DNA from: Bradyrhizobium manausense
Lineage (GTDB): Bacteria > Pseudomonadota > Alphaproteobacteria > Rhizobiales > Xanthobacteraceae
DNA: 64,000 nt
Direction: 5' to 3'
NCBI RefSeq assembly: GCF_018129685.1
Contig: NZ_JAFCLG010000025.1
Span: 1 to 64,000 of the forward strand
A model generated the notes under the pieces. It was not told where the DNA came from and did no database searches. It saw nothing but the letters and a program-made list of their open reading frames with translations. The stretch's first letter is position 1, and each line of letters opens with the position of its first letter. Position numbers and translations under genes: made by a program. Of the stretch, positions 39,607 through 48,031 are shown in pieces.

Positions 39607-41240
39607 GGTGCGGGAATGAGCCTCGAAAGGTGGATGTTCGCGGAGCCGAGTGTGTTCCCTAAGCACGAAGGCAGCATGAGCATTGTCGTTATGCGAGACG
39701 ATGCTGCTCCGTCGGGGTCGATGGCCGCATCACGCATGGAAGGCAATCATCGGAACATGAGAGGCCCGACCGGGTCCACTGGATCGGTCTCCAGTGGGGG
39801 ACAGCGGCAAGGCACTGCCAGAGCTGCGGTCCGAGCTGAGGTCGGGAGTCGGACTGGTCCATACTACCACCCTCGAACGGGTGAACGCGTCGGCCAAGCA
39901 GGCTGCCCAAACCCGGTTCACGGCCCTGCTGCATCACATCGACGAGGACGCTCTGCTTCGGGCGTTTCGACGACAAAAGGGGCAGGCCAGCGCGGGGGTC
40001 GATGGGGTGACGGTGGCGAAGTACGAAGAGGAGCTCACGGACAACCTCCGCGACCTCTGCGGGCGGGTCCACACTGGTCGTTATCGGCCACAGCCGGTGC
40101 GACGAGTCTACGTCCCCAAAGCTGATGGCGGTAAGCGGCCTCTCGGTGTGCCGGCGCTAGAAGACAAGATTGTCCAAAGCGCCGTGGCAGAGATGTTGAG
40201 CGCCGTTCTACGAGGCCGACTTCCTCGGGTTCTCCTACGACTTCCGGCCGGGGCGGAATCCTCATATGGCGCTTGACGCCTTGCACACGGCGATCATGAG
40301 CCAGCGCGTCAACTGGGTGCTCGATGCCGACATTCGCAGCTTCTTCGACTCGGTCGACCACGAGTGGCTGTTGCGGATGGTGGCGCACAGGATCACCGAT
40401 CCTCGCATCTTACGGCTCATCCGGCTGTGGCTGCGAGCTGGCGTTCTTGAGAGCGGCGAGAAGCAAGAGACAGACAGGGGTACGCCGCAAGGGGCGGGCA
40501 TTAGCCCGCTCCTTGCCAACATCTTCCTGCACTACATCCTCGATCTCTGGGTCCACCAATGGCGCCGTCGCCATGCACGCGGTCGCGTCGTGACCGTGCG
40601 TTATACGGACGACTTCGTCATGGGCTTCGAGAACAAAGCAGATGCGCAAGAAATGCTCTTGGCCCTCAAGGCGCGGCTGGCCGGCTTCGGCCTAACGCTC
40701 CACGAGTACAAGACGCGGCTAATCGAGTTTGGCCGGTTCGCGGCCATCTCGCGTCAGCGGCGCTGCGAGCGGCGGCCAGAAACCTTCGCCTTCCTCGGCT
40801 TCACCCACTACTGCGGGCGGACCAGGGACGGCCGGTTTATCGTGAAGCACAAGACGGAAAGGAAACGCCTGACGCGCAAGCTGACGGCGTTGCGCCAGGA
40901 GGCCTAGCGGCTCATGCACGAGTCACTGGCTGCGCAGCACGAGTGGTTCGCCGCTGTGCTGCGTGGACACTACGGCTATTACGGCAGGCCGCACAACTAT
41001 CCAGCGCTCAACGGCTTCTACCGCGAAGTGCGTCGGACATGGATGCGCTGTCTGAGACGGCGCAGCCAGAAAAGTCGACGCATGGGGTGGCTCGAGTTCG
41101 AGACCCTGACGGCACGCTTCCGTCTGCCCGTTCCACGCATTACTCGCACTTGGGCACAGGCGCGGATATGACGCGGGTTACCCTCGGGAAGAGCCGGGTG
41201 CGGGAAAGCCGTATGCCCGGATCTGTGAGGGCAAAGCAAA
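39607..41240 (+). mobile_element. Group II intron with broken reverse transcriptase
   Basis: The candidate 5' end is GTGCGGG near 39607; the 3' end is just after domain V. Domain V is visible at 41190-41225: GAGCCGGGTGCGGGAAAGCC, then GTATGCCCGGATCTG, folding into the usual stem with the AGC triad. The ORF lies between. Limits are estimated to within some tens of bases. It sits against the N-truncated IS256 copy. Confidence 0.75.
39794..41171 (+). pseudogene. ltrA: Group II intron reverse transcriptase/maturase, frameshifted and amber-interrupted
   Basis: The first frame (from 39794) gives QASAGVDGVTVAKYEEELTD, VYVPKADGGKRPLGVPALED and KIVQSAVAEML. At about 40206-40212 an extra base shifts the frame; YEADFLGFSYDFRPGRNPHM continues in the new frame to MALDALHTAIMSQRVNWVLD, DIRSFFDSVDHEWLL, GTPQGAGISPLLANIFLHY and VRYTDDFVMGF (YTDD in place of the usual YADD). 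A TAG at 40905-40907 then interrupts the maturase domain, which carries on in frame to 41171 (HEWFAAVLRGHYGYYGRPHN). With two lesions it cannot be made intact. Confidence 0.85.
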
Positions 41241-41547
41241 ATGGCTGAGCTACTCGACCACGACCTCGAGATCCACGAGGTTGAAAATCCGTCGAAGCAA
41301 CTGTTTGGACATGCCTCGTTTTGCGTCAAAGGCTCCCCGTTTTTCAACAATTCGAATGCAGGAAGCTCTTTTCCTTCTTTCATCACCCTGTTGGGTGACG
41401 TCTATCCTGGAATCAAGAACTAGCTTTCTACAACAACTCGACAATGCGTTCTGGTGAATTGCTTCACACAGCCTGTGCTGCGCAACGCGTAAGGTGGCTG
41501 CCATTGACGAGCCGTTCGAGAAATAAATATCGCCGTAGCGGTGTCAT
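41241..41547. other. Intergenic after the intron
   Basis: About 300 bases, AT-richer than the intron. Short frames on both strands are not protein-like. The promoter of the TSUP gene at 41548 should be here. Confidence 0.4.
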
Positions 41548-42381
41548 ATGCAGCCAACGACCGACAAGGTAGCCACAGCAACGCCGAGCCTCCGGGCGCT
41601 TATGCACCTTCCCGCATTTTCGTTGTTGTTCTTCGCGCTTGCTCTCGCAACACCAACTTCACATCAAGTTCAACTCATTTCCTGGATCGTCCTGTTTTCT
41701 GCTTTGGTTTCCAGCATCGCAGGCTTCGCCTTTTCGCCGATAGCTGGCGTCTTCCTCTTCCATACCGTCCATGAGCCGCTTGAAGTAGTGAGGATCCTGC
41801 TTGTCGCCTCGATCGCACAACAAATCTACTGCGTCTGGCGCCTGCGTGCGACTATCCAGATCAAGGCGTGCGGCCCTTATCTGATCGGAAGCGTGGCGAC
41901 CCTGCCCATCGGTCTCTACCTTCTCTGCAAAACATCCGCATCGGTGTTCCTGCCGCTTCTCGGCATTCTGCTCATCGCATACGGAATATTTGCGGTTTTA
42001 AAGCCCACGCTGCGCGCTGGGACGGATCCGCTTTGGGGACGGATCCTGGCCGGGGCGCTGGGAGGCATTACCGGCGGTCTGGCCGCGTTCCCGGCAGCGT
42101 TCGTGACGATGTGGTGCCTCTTGCAGGGATTTGACAAGCACCGCACGCGATCAGTCACCCAGCCTTTCATTCTGGTCAATCAGATCCTGGCTGTCGCCGC
42201 GTTGATGATAGTCCGTCCAATCAATATAGGCGTGACCGACACCTTTCATTATGCCGCGCCTTCCGTCCTTGGCGCGCATTTTGGCCTGCTCATTTTCAAT
42301 CGTGTCAGCGGGTCCACATTCAATCGCATCGTCGGCGCGTTTCTTGTTTTGGCTGGACTTGGCTTTGTCAGACCTTTTTAG
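41548..42381 (+). CDS. TSUP / TauE-SafE family permease
   Basis: The product is 277 residues with about eight hydrophobic segments. FSALVSSIAGFAFSPIAGVF in the first half and GALGGITGGLAAFPAAFVTM in the second are the paired TSUP signatures, here with AFSPIAG and AFPAAF in place of the usual G-V-GGG. Such divergent TSUP proteins are often annotated as sulfite exporter TauE/SafE; the substrate is unknown. A 59-residue membrane protein gene follows after 16 bases. Confidence 0.82.
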   Translation: MQPTTDKVATATPSLRALMHLPAFSLLFFALALATPTSHQVQLISWIVLFSALVSSIAGFAFSPIAGVFLFHTVHEPLEVVRILLVASIAQQIYCVWRLRATIQIKACGPYLIGSVATLPIGLYLLCKTSASVFLPLLGILLIAYGIFAVLKPTLRAGTDPLWGRILAGALGGITGGLAAFPAAFVTMWCLLQGFDKHRTRSVTQPFILVNQILAVAALMIVRPINIGVTDTFHYAAPSVLGAHFGLLIFNRVSGSTFNRIVGAFLVLAGLGFVRPF

Positions 42382-42397
42382 GTCAAAGGAGTCTCTC

Positions 42398-42577
42398 ATG
42401 CAGAAATTTCCGACCGGTCTACCGGCCAGTGAGCGCAAGGTGGTCCGCAAGTGGCAATTTGCTGTCGTGGCCTTTTATGGCTCCCTGCTGTCTTTTATGG
42501 TGTTGATGGCGTTTCTCTCCAAGCAGGATGTGCAGGTTGCGAAGTCCGAGACACCCCAACGCATTCAGGGTAAATAA
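42398..42577 (+). CDS. 59-residue single-span membrane protein
   Basis: ATG 42398 with AAAGGAG upstream. MQKFPTGLPASERKVVRKWQ, then FAVVAFYGSLLSFMVLMAFL as one membrane helix and a polar tail. Co-transcribed with the TSUP permease and possibly an accessory subunit; function unknown. Confidence 0.68.
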   Translation: MQKFPTGLPASERKVVRKWQFAVVAFYGSLLSFMVLMAFLSKQDVQVAKSETPQRIQGK

Positions 42578-42609
42578 CGGACAAGAAGTCCGCGATCACG
42601 GATGGCGCC

Positions 42610-42696
42610 ATGGACCGACTTCTGGACTTGTTCTACGACGCTGCCGGCGATCACGAGCTCTGGCCTGTTGCATTGACGGCGACTGCACGATTTTAA
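42610..42696 (+). pseudogene. LuxR-family regulator, N-terminal scrap
   Basis: ATG 42610 reads MDRLLDLFYDAAGDHELWPV then ALTATARF and a stop. The opening parallels that of the intact LuxR regulator at 44531-45661 (IEKVLDLIYDAAAENDLWRD, VLTAIADL). Only about 28 residues survive, so this is the stub of a lost paralogue. Confidence 0.55.
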
Positions 42697-43002
42697 CCCA
42701 CAGGCGCAAACGAATGCGGCTCTTGAAAAAGCGCAAAGCGAAAACAACGAAGACATCGTTGAATCCGCCCGCGCGCCTCCTTCTCAGTATCACGACGCTA
42801 CGTTTCGATGCATTGAGGATGCGGAGACATGCGACCGGTCAACGACTGTTCCGAGGTATATCTGCACCGGAGCGACCCGGTTCTGTTTGGCTTCGCGGCT
42901 CAATGCGAAGTGACGTTCTTGCGCTGCGTTTCGCGAACATTGCCTACGGCGGCACTTATAGAGTTGATGGCAGCTGCTTCGATGCCATCCTCACAACCAT
43001 GA

Positions 43003-43332
43003 GACATTCGCCCGGGCCAACCCAGCGTATTCAGTATCGATCAAGTCGAGATCAAACTCGCCGGCACGGCCGTCGGCAATTTTGCGCCATGCTTCGGCGA
43101 GATTGCTCAAGCGCCGGGCATGCTCTTCGAAGTCTTTCTCCTGACGGCTTGCGAAGACGAGGTTTCTAACGACAAGCTTCTCGAAACTGCCGCGAACGGA
43201 TGTATGAGCCTGGTTTTGTTTCGCGTCTCCTCGGAACGGCTCGTGACATTACCGCTCAAAACGCCCTTTCCACCTGCAAACTATGGCTCAGACATCAAAG
43301 TTCTCCAAAGCGAAGCTGACGGCGACTGTTAA
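43003..43332 (+). CDS. Unrecognised open frame, possibly a gene remnant
   Basis: An open frame runs from after a stop near 43000 to TAA about 43332 with protein-like text (SVFSIDQVEIKLAGTAVGNF, EIAQAPGMLFEVFLLTACED, NDKLLETAANGCMSLVLFRV). The only ATG is at 43120, which would give 70 residues. No family recognised; the missing N-terminus suggests a remnant. The region 42697-43002 holds nothing I can support. Confidence 0.35.
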   Translation, partial: DIRPGQPSVFSIDQVEIKLAGTAVGNFAPCFGEIAQAPGMLFEVFLLTACEDEVSNDKLLETAANGCMSLVLFRVSSERLVTLPLKTPFPPANYGSDIKVLQSEADGDC

Positions 43333-43375
43333 AGACGTCTTGGAAGCGTCTGTGGCTCGAGATCGCAGCTCAAAC

Positions 43376-43403
43376 TAGGGATAGGCGGCGGCCCTATTTT
43401 TTT
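43376..43403 (+). terminator. Rho-independent terminator
   Basis: TAGGG (43376-43380) pairs with CCCTA (43392-43396) around an 11-base GC-rich loop, followed by seven T. It ends plus-strand transcription before the convergent lipocalin gene. Confidence 0.7.
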
Positions 43404-43406
43404 GGC

Positions 43407-43919
43407 TCAGGTCGCCCTCTTCCAAACCAGCCGGTTGAAGGTTGTTTGTCCACCATCGTCCCGAGCTGGGGTTAGCAACGACAACCCGTCTTCGTTGATA
43501 GAGACATTGCGCTTCAGAATGGTCCCCGTTTCGTACGGGAGGAGAGAGCTAACAACGTGGTGCGTCACGACGTGCGCCGCGTCGTCCACCTCAAACGTGC
43601 CACAATAGGCGTAGTATTCATCAAACCACGCCGCACGATCGGCGGCGGAAAGCTTATCGAAATCAGCGCGCGAAATCGTGCCTGCATGTGCACCTGCTAT
43701 TTGCACACTCATCCAGCCATTTTCGCTGTAAATAATGACGCCAGTGATAGGCGGATGCCGCCCGAACCAGGGAACGGTCTCGTTCCCCTTCACCGTCACC
43801 GCTTCAGTCAGCAACCAAGTCCCGATCAATCGAGAGCGTAGGGGAAGCTGATCGGCTGTTGCGGAGGAACTGGTAGCCAGAACTCCCATTGAAGAAACGA
43901 GAAAAGCTCGTCGGTCCAT
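43407..43919 (-). CDS. Exported lipocalin-like domain protein
   Basis: The product is 170 residues from ATG 43919 (43931 is an alternative). Signal sequence MDRRAFLVSSMGVLATSSSA with twin arginines. The rest matches the bacterial lipocalin-like family (PF13924-type): LRSRLIGTWLLTEAVTVKGN, ITGVIIYSENGWMSVQIAGA, YYAYCGTFEVDDAAHVVTHH and GQTTFNRLVWKR. It probably binds a small hydrophobic ligand in the periplasm. It lies near a cupin gene and a LuxR regulator on the same strand; shared control is plausible. Confidence 0.82.
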   Translation of the reverse strand: MDRRAFLVSSMGVLATSSSATADQLPLRSRLIGTWLLTEAVTVKGNETVPWFGRHPPITGVIIYSENGWMSVQIAGAHAGTISRADFDKLSAADRAAWFDEYYAYCGTFEVDDAAHVVTHHVVSSLLPYETGTILKRNVSINEDGLSLLTPARDDGGQTTFNRLVWKRAT

Positions 43920-44025
43920 CCGCGCCCTCACAGTTTGAAATACGTTATGCTACCTTAAAAGTCGGCTGTTGCAGGGAGAGCCGACATTGGCCTTAGCCGC
44001 GGCCCAGATAGACGAGCAGCCACCT

Positions 44026-44463
44026 TCATTTCGGCGATGCCTGGTTTGTCCCGGACGGGCCAACGCCAACCACCTGTATGACGACCTCGCCGTCTTTTGC
44101 CCATGCAAAGTGAGGCGTGTTTGCCGGTTCGGTCCAGGAGCTTCCTGGTTGAAGTGGTTTCAGTTCAATAACGTTGAATTCGGTTCCATAACCAAAGTAG
44201 AGCGTGCCGGATAGGACCGTGCCGACGCGGTCATCCGGATGAAAGTGCGGCGCCAATCGAGCATTTGCCGGGAAACGTATCCGGTAGGCGTAGAGACCGG
44301 ATTTTGCGTCGTCCCCTGCGACAGTCGCCCTTTCATTTCCTGTGTTGATCTTCTTCCACTCTAACTCTGCAGGCAGCAAGCGGACCTCCGAAAGAGGATC
44401 AGCCCATGCCAACCGGCCGAGAAAGAAAAAGGCATTTAACGAGATCAACACAAGGCGACGCAT
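44026..44463 (-). CDS. Exported cupin-domain protein
   Basis: The product is 145 residues from ATG 44463. Signal peptide MRRLVLISLNAFFFLGRLAW-AD. The cupin core reads LAPHFHPDDRVGTVLSGTLY (motif 1, HxH) and PHFAWAKDGEVVIQVVGVGP (motif 2), so a metal site is likely. The dedicated signal peptide is unusual for a cupin but seen in proteobacterial proteins of this kind. Substrate unknown. It lies 68 bases downstream of the LuxR regulator's stop. Confidence 0.83.
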   Translation of the reverse strand: MRRLVLISLNAFFFLGRLAWADPLSEVRLLPAELEWKKINTGNERATVAGDDAKSGLYAYRIRFPANARLAPHFHPDDRVGTVLSGTLYFGYGTEFNVIELKPLQPGSSWTEPANTPHFAWAKDGEVVIQVVGVGPSGTNQASPK

Positions 44464-44530
44464 AAATAGCTCCCGCGTTAGACCGTCTCACAACCAGAAA
44501 CGACGCAACCATGCGTGATAGGACCGACTA

Positions 44531-45661
44531 TTATGCCTCGGCAGGCGGACGCAATGTACCCACCGCCGTCATCAACATAGCGAGCTCGACCTGGCTTTCG
44601 GTCGCGGTCTTTGCGTAGATGCGACGCAGGTGGGTCTTGATCGTGTTCGGCGACAGATTTAACAGCCGCCCGGCTTCGCTGACGTTGAGCCCGGACGAGA
44701 CGGCAAGCGCTACGCGCGCCTCCGCCTGGGTGAGCTTGTAGCCATCCATGATCTGCTCGGAGGAGATCGAACGCCGGTTCGCTGGATCAACAACGAAGAG
44801 AAACACGGCGGCATCCTTGAAGCCGGCGTCCGACATCCGTCCGAGGTCCTTACCTCGGATTGAGGACACGGTGAGTGTCAGGAGGTGTCCATCGGCATTG
44901 CGGGGAATGCTCATGATGCCTCCCGGCGCCCCGCTTATCGCCGCTTTGATCATCGCGGTGAGGCGAGGTGAATGGCTCGACGACGCCAATGCAACTGTCG
45001 GCCGCAAACGAAGCATGCCTTCCGTCTCGAGCGCTCGTACGGTTTCATTGGCGAACAGGATGCGAGCCTTGCGATCAAGGATTGCAACGCCATCGAAAAG
45101 ACGATCTAGGACCTCGAATGCGGCGTCCCGGAGACTGCGGTATCCATCGATGCGAAAGCCCAGTGCCGCGGAACGGCCCATGTGCGGCGACAGCCATTCG
45201 AGCAGGCGCAGTTCCTCAGCCTTGAGCGGTCCCTGACGCAGCGTCCGGCACAAATTGAAGGCCGCCGCGAAATCCTCTTTTCTCGCGATGGCCATCAGGG
45301 CGCTATGGCCGACTTCCTGCGGCCGCAACACCTCGTCGTAAAACGGCGTTCGCTGCAGGTTGTCGAGTTCCATGATTTCGTCCGACATGACCAGCCGCCC
45401 GACCGGCTGCTTTTCCATGTAGATGGCCCAGGGGTTCATCAAATGCCGCTCCTGAAAGGCCTGTTTGCATTCCTCGTTCAGACGGCCGTTGTAATCGAAG
45501 TAGACCGCCTGCTTGAGAAACGAAAAGCCAAAGAGGATGCCACCCTGGCTGTTGGTCAAGTCGGCTATGGCTGTCAGCACATCGCGCCAGAGGTCATTTT
45601 CGGCTGCTGCGTCGTAGATGAGGTCGAGAACTTTTTCGATTCGTTCGCTTGGGAGTATCAC
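44531..45661 (-). CDS. LuxR-family transcriptional regulator
   Basis: The product is 376 residues from ATG 45661. The N-terminal 300 residues are a sensor region of unknown fold (IEKVLDLIYDAAAENDLWRD; PAS-like VLDRLFDGVAILDRKARILF). The C-terminus has the LuxR helix-turn-helix KLTQAEARVALAVSSGLNVS, EAGRLLNLSPNTIKTHLRRI. There is no receiver domain and no autoinducer-binding signature that I can defend. It is the first of a minus-strand trio with cupin and lipocalin genes. A perfect palindrome lies about 95 bases upstream. Confidence 0.88.
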   Translation of the reverse strand: MILPSERIEKVLDLIYDAAAENDLWRDVLTAIADLTNSQGGILFGFSFLKQAVYFDYNGRLNEECKQAFQERHLMNPWAIYMEKQPVGRLVMSDEIMELDNLQRTPFYDEVLRPQEVGHSALMAIARKEDFAAAFNLCRTLRQGPLKAEELRLLEWLSPHMGRSAALGFRIDGYRSLRDAAFEVLDRLFDGVAILDRKARILFANETVRALETEGMLRLRPTVALASSSHSPRLTAMIKAAISGAPGGIMSIPRNADGHLLTLTVSSIRGKDLGRMSDAGFKDAAVFLFVVDPANRRSISSEQIMDGYKLTQAEARVALAVSSGLNVSEAGRLLNLSPNTIKTHLRRIYAKTATESQVELAMLMTAVGTLRPPAEA

Positions 45662-46274
45662 CGGCGCGTTCCCTCTTTACTGCGGTCCATACATGACAAG
45701 CGCGCCCGGGTTGTGACGACCCGACTGCAGCCTACCACAACTTGAGGTCGCTCACCTCACCCACCTGGGTGATTAAGCCTCACTTCGACCAGTCCCCGGA
45801 TGTCCGTCGGAGCAACCAATGCAAAATTTAACGGCTGCAATTTTGTTATAAGAGACTTGTAGTCTGGCAGACGCGCCCCGCAAACCGTTTTGCGGACGAG
45901 TCAAGTAACGCAGACAGCGAGATAGCAATCAGCAGAGTCCATCTTTCCCCGCCGATCCGCGAGGGTTCGACGGGGCTTAGGTGGATGGTGCGAGGCCGTG
46001 ACGCGCACCGGCCAAGCCCCCGGCAGCTGATCCAATTTCGGATTTGAGCGCCGGGGCGCCCGGCCGATAAGGTTACCGAAAGTTCCAGATTCGGAGCTTA
46101 CGAAATGACTCGCGGCCCCTCGGTGACGTCTGTTAAAGTTTTCCTACCGGGGCTGGCGCATACTTCACTTAGATCTCTTTCACCCGGCATTTTTGAACTG
46201 GCGCGGGCCGTAGCGATTAAACCTCCCGCTGCGGCCTTCGTCGTTCTGGTGTCTTAACCGACGGCGGTGCGTCG
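45662..46274. other. Intergenic with palindrome
   Basis: About 610 bases without a convincing gene. It holds the palindrome at 45757-45772 and a GC-rich region at 45960-46090 that could fold strongly but matches no riboswitch I recognise. Confidence 0.45.
45757..45772. promoter_or_regulatory. Perfect palindrome, possible operator
   Basis: TCACCCA-CC-TGGGTGA is a 7-bp perfect inverted repeat with a 2-base centre, 95 bases upstream of the LuxR-family gene. Its spacing suits a dimeric helix-turn-helix protein. Autoregulation is inference. Confidence 0.45.
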
Positions 46275-46440
46275 TCAGAGAGCCAGTTCCGCCCGGGCAA
46301 GGACCTCGTCCGGATCTTCATCCCGCCGGACTTCGCTGACGCCGGCGGACATATTCACCCGCAGGACGTTTGCCGATCGCATCGCAATTCATTTCGCCGA
46401 CGATTTGTCTTGTCCAGTCGACCATGAATGGCGTCGTCCT
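46275..46440 (-). pseudogene. GGDEF (diguanylate cyclase) domain, C-terminal scrap
   Basis: Reading the minus strand, QIVGEMNCDAIGKR continues after a frameshift as VNMSAGVSEVRRDEDPDEVL then ARAELAL and a stop at 46275-46277. This is the end of a GGDEF domain (the V-S-x-GVSE strand and the final A.LA.A..AL helix). The active-site GGDEF motif and all upstream parts are absent. Confidence 0.55.
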
Positions 46441-46515
46441 GCGGCGCTTGCGCGACTTAAACAAAGACCCCCGCCGGGCCGCGAACGGCATGCAGGGGCT
46501 TAATATCCGAAAAAG

Positions 46516-46827
46516 ATGGTGCAAGGCGAACTTTCGCCCGGTGCCGCTCCATGGACCCACGACAACAAAGCGCGCGAAAAGGATTTTCGGCAAGCTGGTC
46601 TGCGCTTCTACTTTGTAGAGCAAACGATTCGCGGGCGGCGCCTGGTCGCGGCGGCCTTTCAGCGAAGGGACGGTCCCACGGATCTCCGTAAAAAATCCCC
46701 GGCTAGAAAGATTGATCGTAAGAAAGAACCCGCCTCTGGAGTTAATGCGAAGAACGGAGAGGACGGCAATGCCCTCAGCGTACTTTGGATTAGGCGCCCA
46801 GAGGCGGAGCCCAAGGAAAAGGGCTAA
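46516..46827 (+). CDS. Hypothetical protein (103 residues), uncertain
   Basis: ATG 46516: MVQGELSPGAAPWTHDNKAR, EKDFRQAGLRFYFVEQTIRG and RRLVAAAFQRRDGPTDLRKK, then a Lys/Glu-rich tail. The first 60 residues are protein-like, the rest is low complexity. No domain recognised. The next 277 bases (46828-47104) contain nothing I can support. Confidence 0.45.
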   Translation: MVQGELSPGAAPWTHDNKAREKDFRQAGLRFYFVEQTIRGRRLVAAAFQRRDGPTDLRKKSPARKIDRKKEPASGVNAKNGEDGNALSVLWIRRPEAEPKEKG

Positions 46828-47104
46828 AGGTTACCAACGAAGGATGACGAAATACGATTGTCAGCCTCCGCGGCCAACCTAGCGGTCGCGGCCTTAGCAC
46901 TCAAGCGACAAAAGAGAACCGAGAGACGGCCCCCGTGTTGGCCGAGAACAAGCGTTGGCGCTGGGATTTTGGCGATGCCCGCGCCTCAACGCACTTGCTT
47001 AATCTAATCAATAGAGTGCGTATCGAGGAAGTGACGCTGGATGCGGAAACAGCCTAGCTAACACCATCGAAATTTGGACTTGACCGCTGCGACGTCTTGG
47101 GACC

Positions 47105-47524
47105 TTACGTGTGAAGACGCTCCATCTCAGCGATCTTGACAAGCAAGTTCTGTTTCTGACGAGTCAACGTAGCGACGAACTCTCGATCCGAGGAACATTC
47201 TTCGATCGCTTCGTCGTACTCGTCGACAACTTGTTTTTCACCCATCACGAATGAAGGAAGAGAATTGGTCCCTAGCCCTGTGGTGGCCGCGCGGACGCCG
47301 ATGACTGTCTTGTGGACCGTAGCCATGAACGATCCGGACTCGTCCGGCTTCTCGCCCAACTTCGTTAGGCCGGCGTGCAGTTCGGCGTGATCCTTCTCCT
47401 TCAACGCGGCCATTTCGCTGAACAAGGACTTCACATTCGGCTCAGCGTCCTCGACCGCCTTCTCGTAGCCTTTCCGATTGTCGACGAGCGACGTATGCAG
47501 TTTTTTTAAGCTATCCGCGGCCAT
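47105..47524 (-). CDS. PA2169 / DUF2383-type four-helix-bundle protein
   Basis: The product is 139 residues from ATG 47524. SLKKLHTSLVDNRKGYEKAV, EMAALKEKDHAELHAGLTKL, SFMATVHKTVIGVRAATTGL and DEYDEAIEECSSDREFVATL give four long helices as in the ferritin-like DUF2383 family. Members are often stress-induced. A weak GGAAC-N16-CATT element (47552-47576, minus strand) lies upstream, but its -10 is poor. Function unknown. Confidence 0.82.
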   Translation of the reverse strand: MAADSLKKLHTSLVDNRKGYEKAVEDAEPNVKSLFSEMAALKEKDHAELHAGLTKLGEKPDESGSFMATVHKTVIGVRAATTGLGTNSLPSFVMGEKQVVDEYDEAIEECSSDREFVATLTRQKQNLLVKIAEMERLHT

Positions 47525-48031
47525 CGCAACCTCTCATGTGCAGGAGACTGTAATGTTGCAGACTTGTGTTTGTTCCAAGTTTCGGCCGCGGTCCGCCGTG
47601 ATGCCGCCAGGACACCTAAGAGGCCTGCAGTGCTCTGGAAACGGCGCTGGCTTACCGTCTTATCCGGCCGTTCCTATCCGCGTAGGAACTAGCAGAGCCT
47701 TCATCGCCCCTTGCCAGCTTCGCTGACTGGCGGGGCAGGAGCACGGCGGACCATCCCATTAGCCGACATGTTTGGTCTTCCAAGACCGGCCTAAATTTCC
47801 CTATACTGCATTAACCCACGGCTCTGTATGTCCGCTGTTGGCGCCGCGTTAGCGTTCTCCGCTAGGTCCTTATGGCTGTTCGAAGACAATATCACTATCT
47901 CTCACCTGACATCCTTCCACTCATATCGGAACTGGCAGACCGGGTGTGTTCGTCTGCGCAGACGATCCTGAGCCGTTGCAGAAGTGGCCAGCAAGTTTGT
48001 GGTCGCAGTGTTATCCTTTCTTTTCGTTCGG
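47525..48031. other. Intergenic, no gene recognised
   Basis: About 500 bases between two minus-strand genes. Open frames here look spurious. Confidence 0.4.

Noticed and set aside
45960..46090. GC-rich foldable stretch as a riboswitch
   Set aside because: No conserved riboswitch core could be matched and no gene follows directly downstream in the right sense.
47552..47576. GGAAC-N16-CATT upstream of the DUF2383 gene as an EcfG promoter
   Set aside because: The spacing is right but the -10 element lacks the conserved GTT; too weak to list as a feature.
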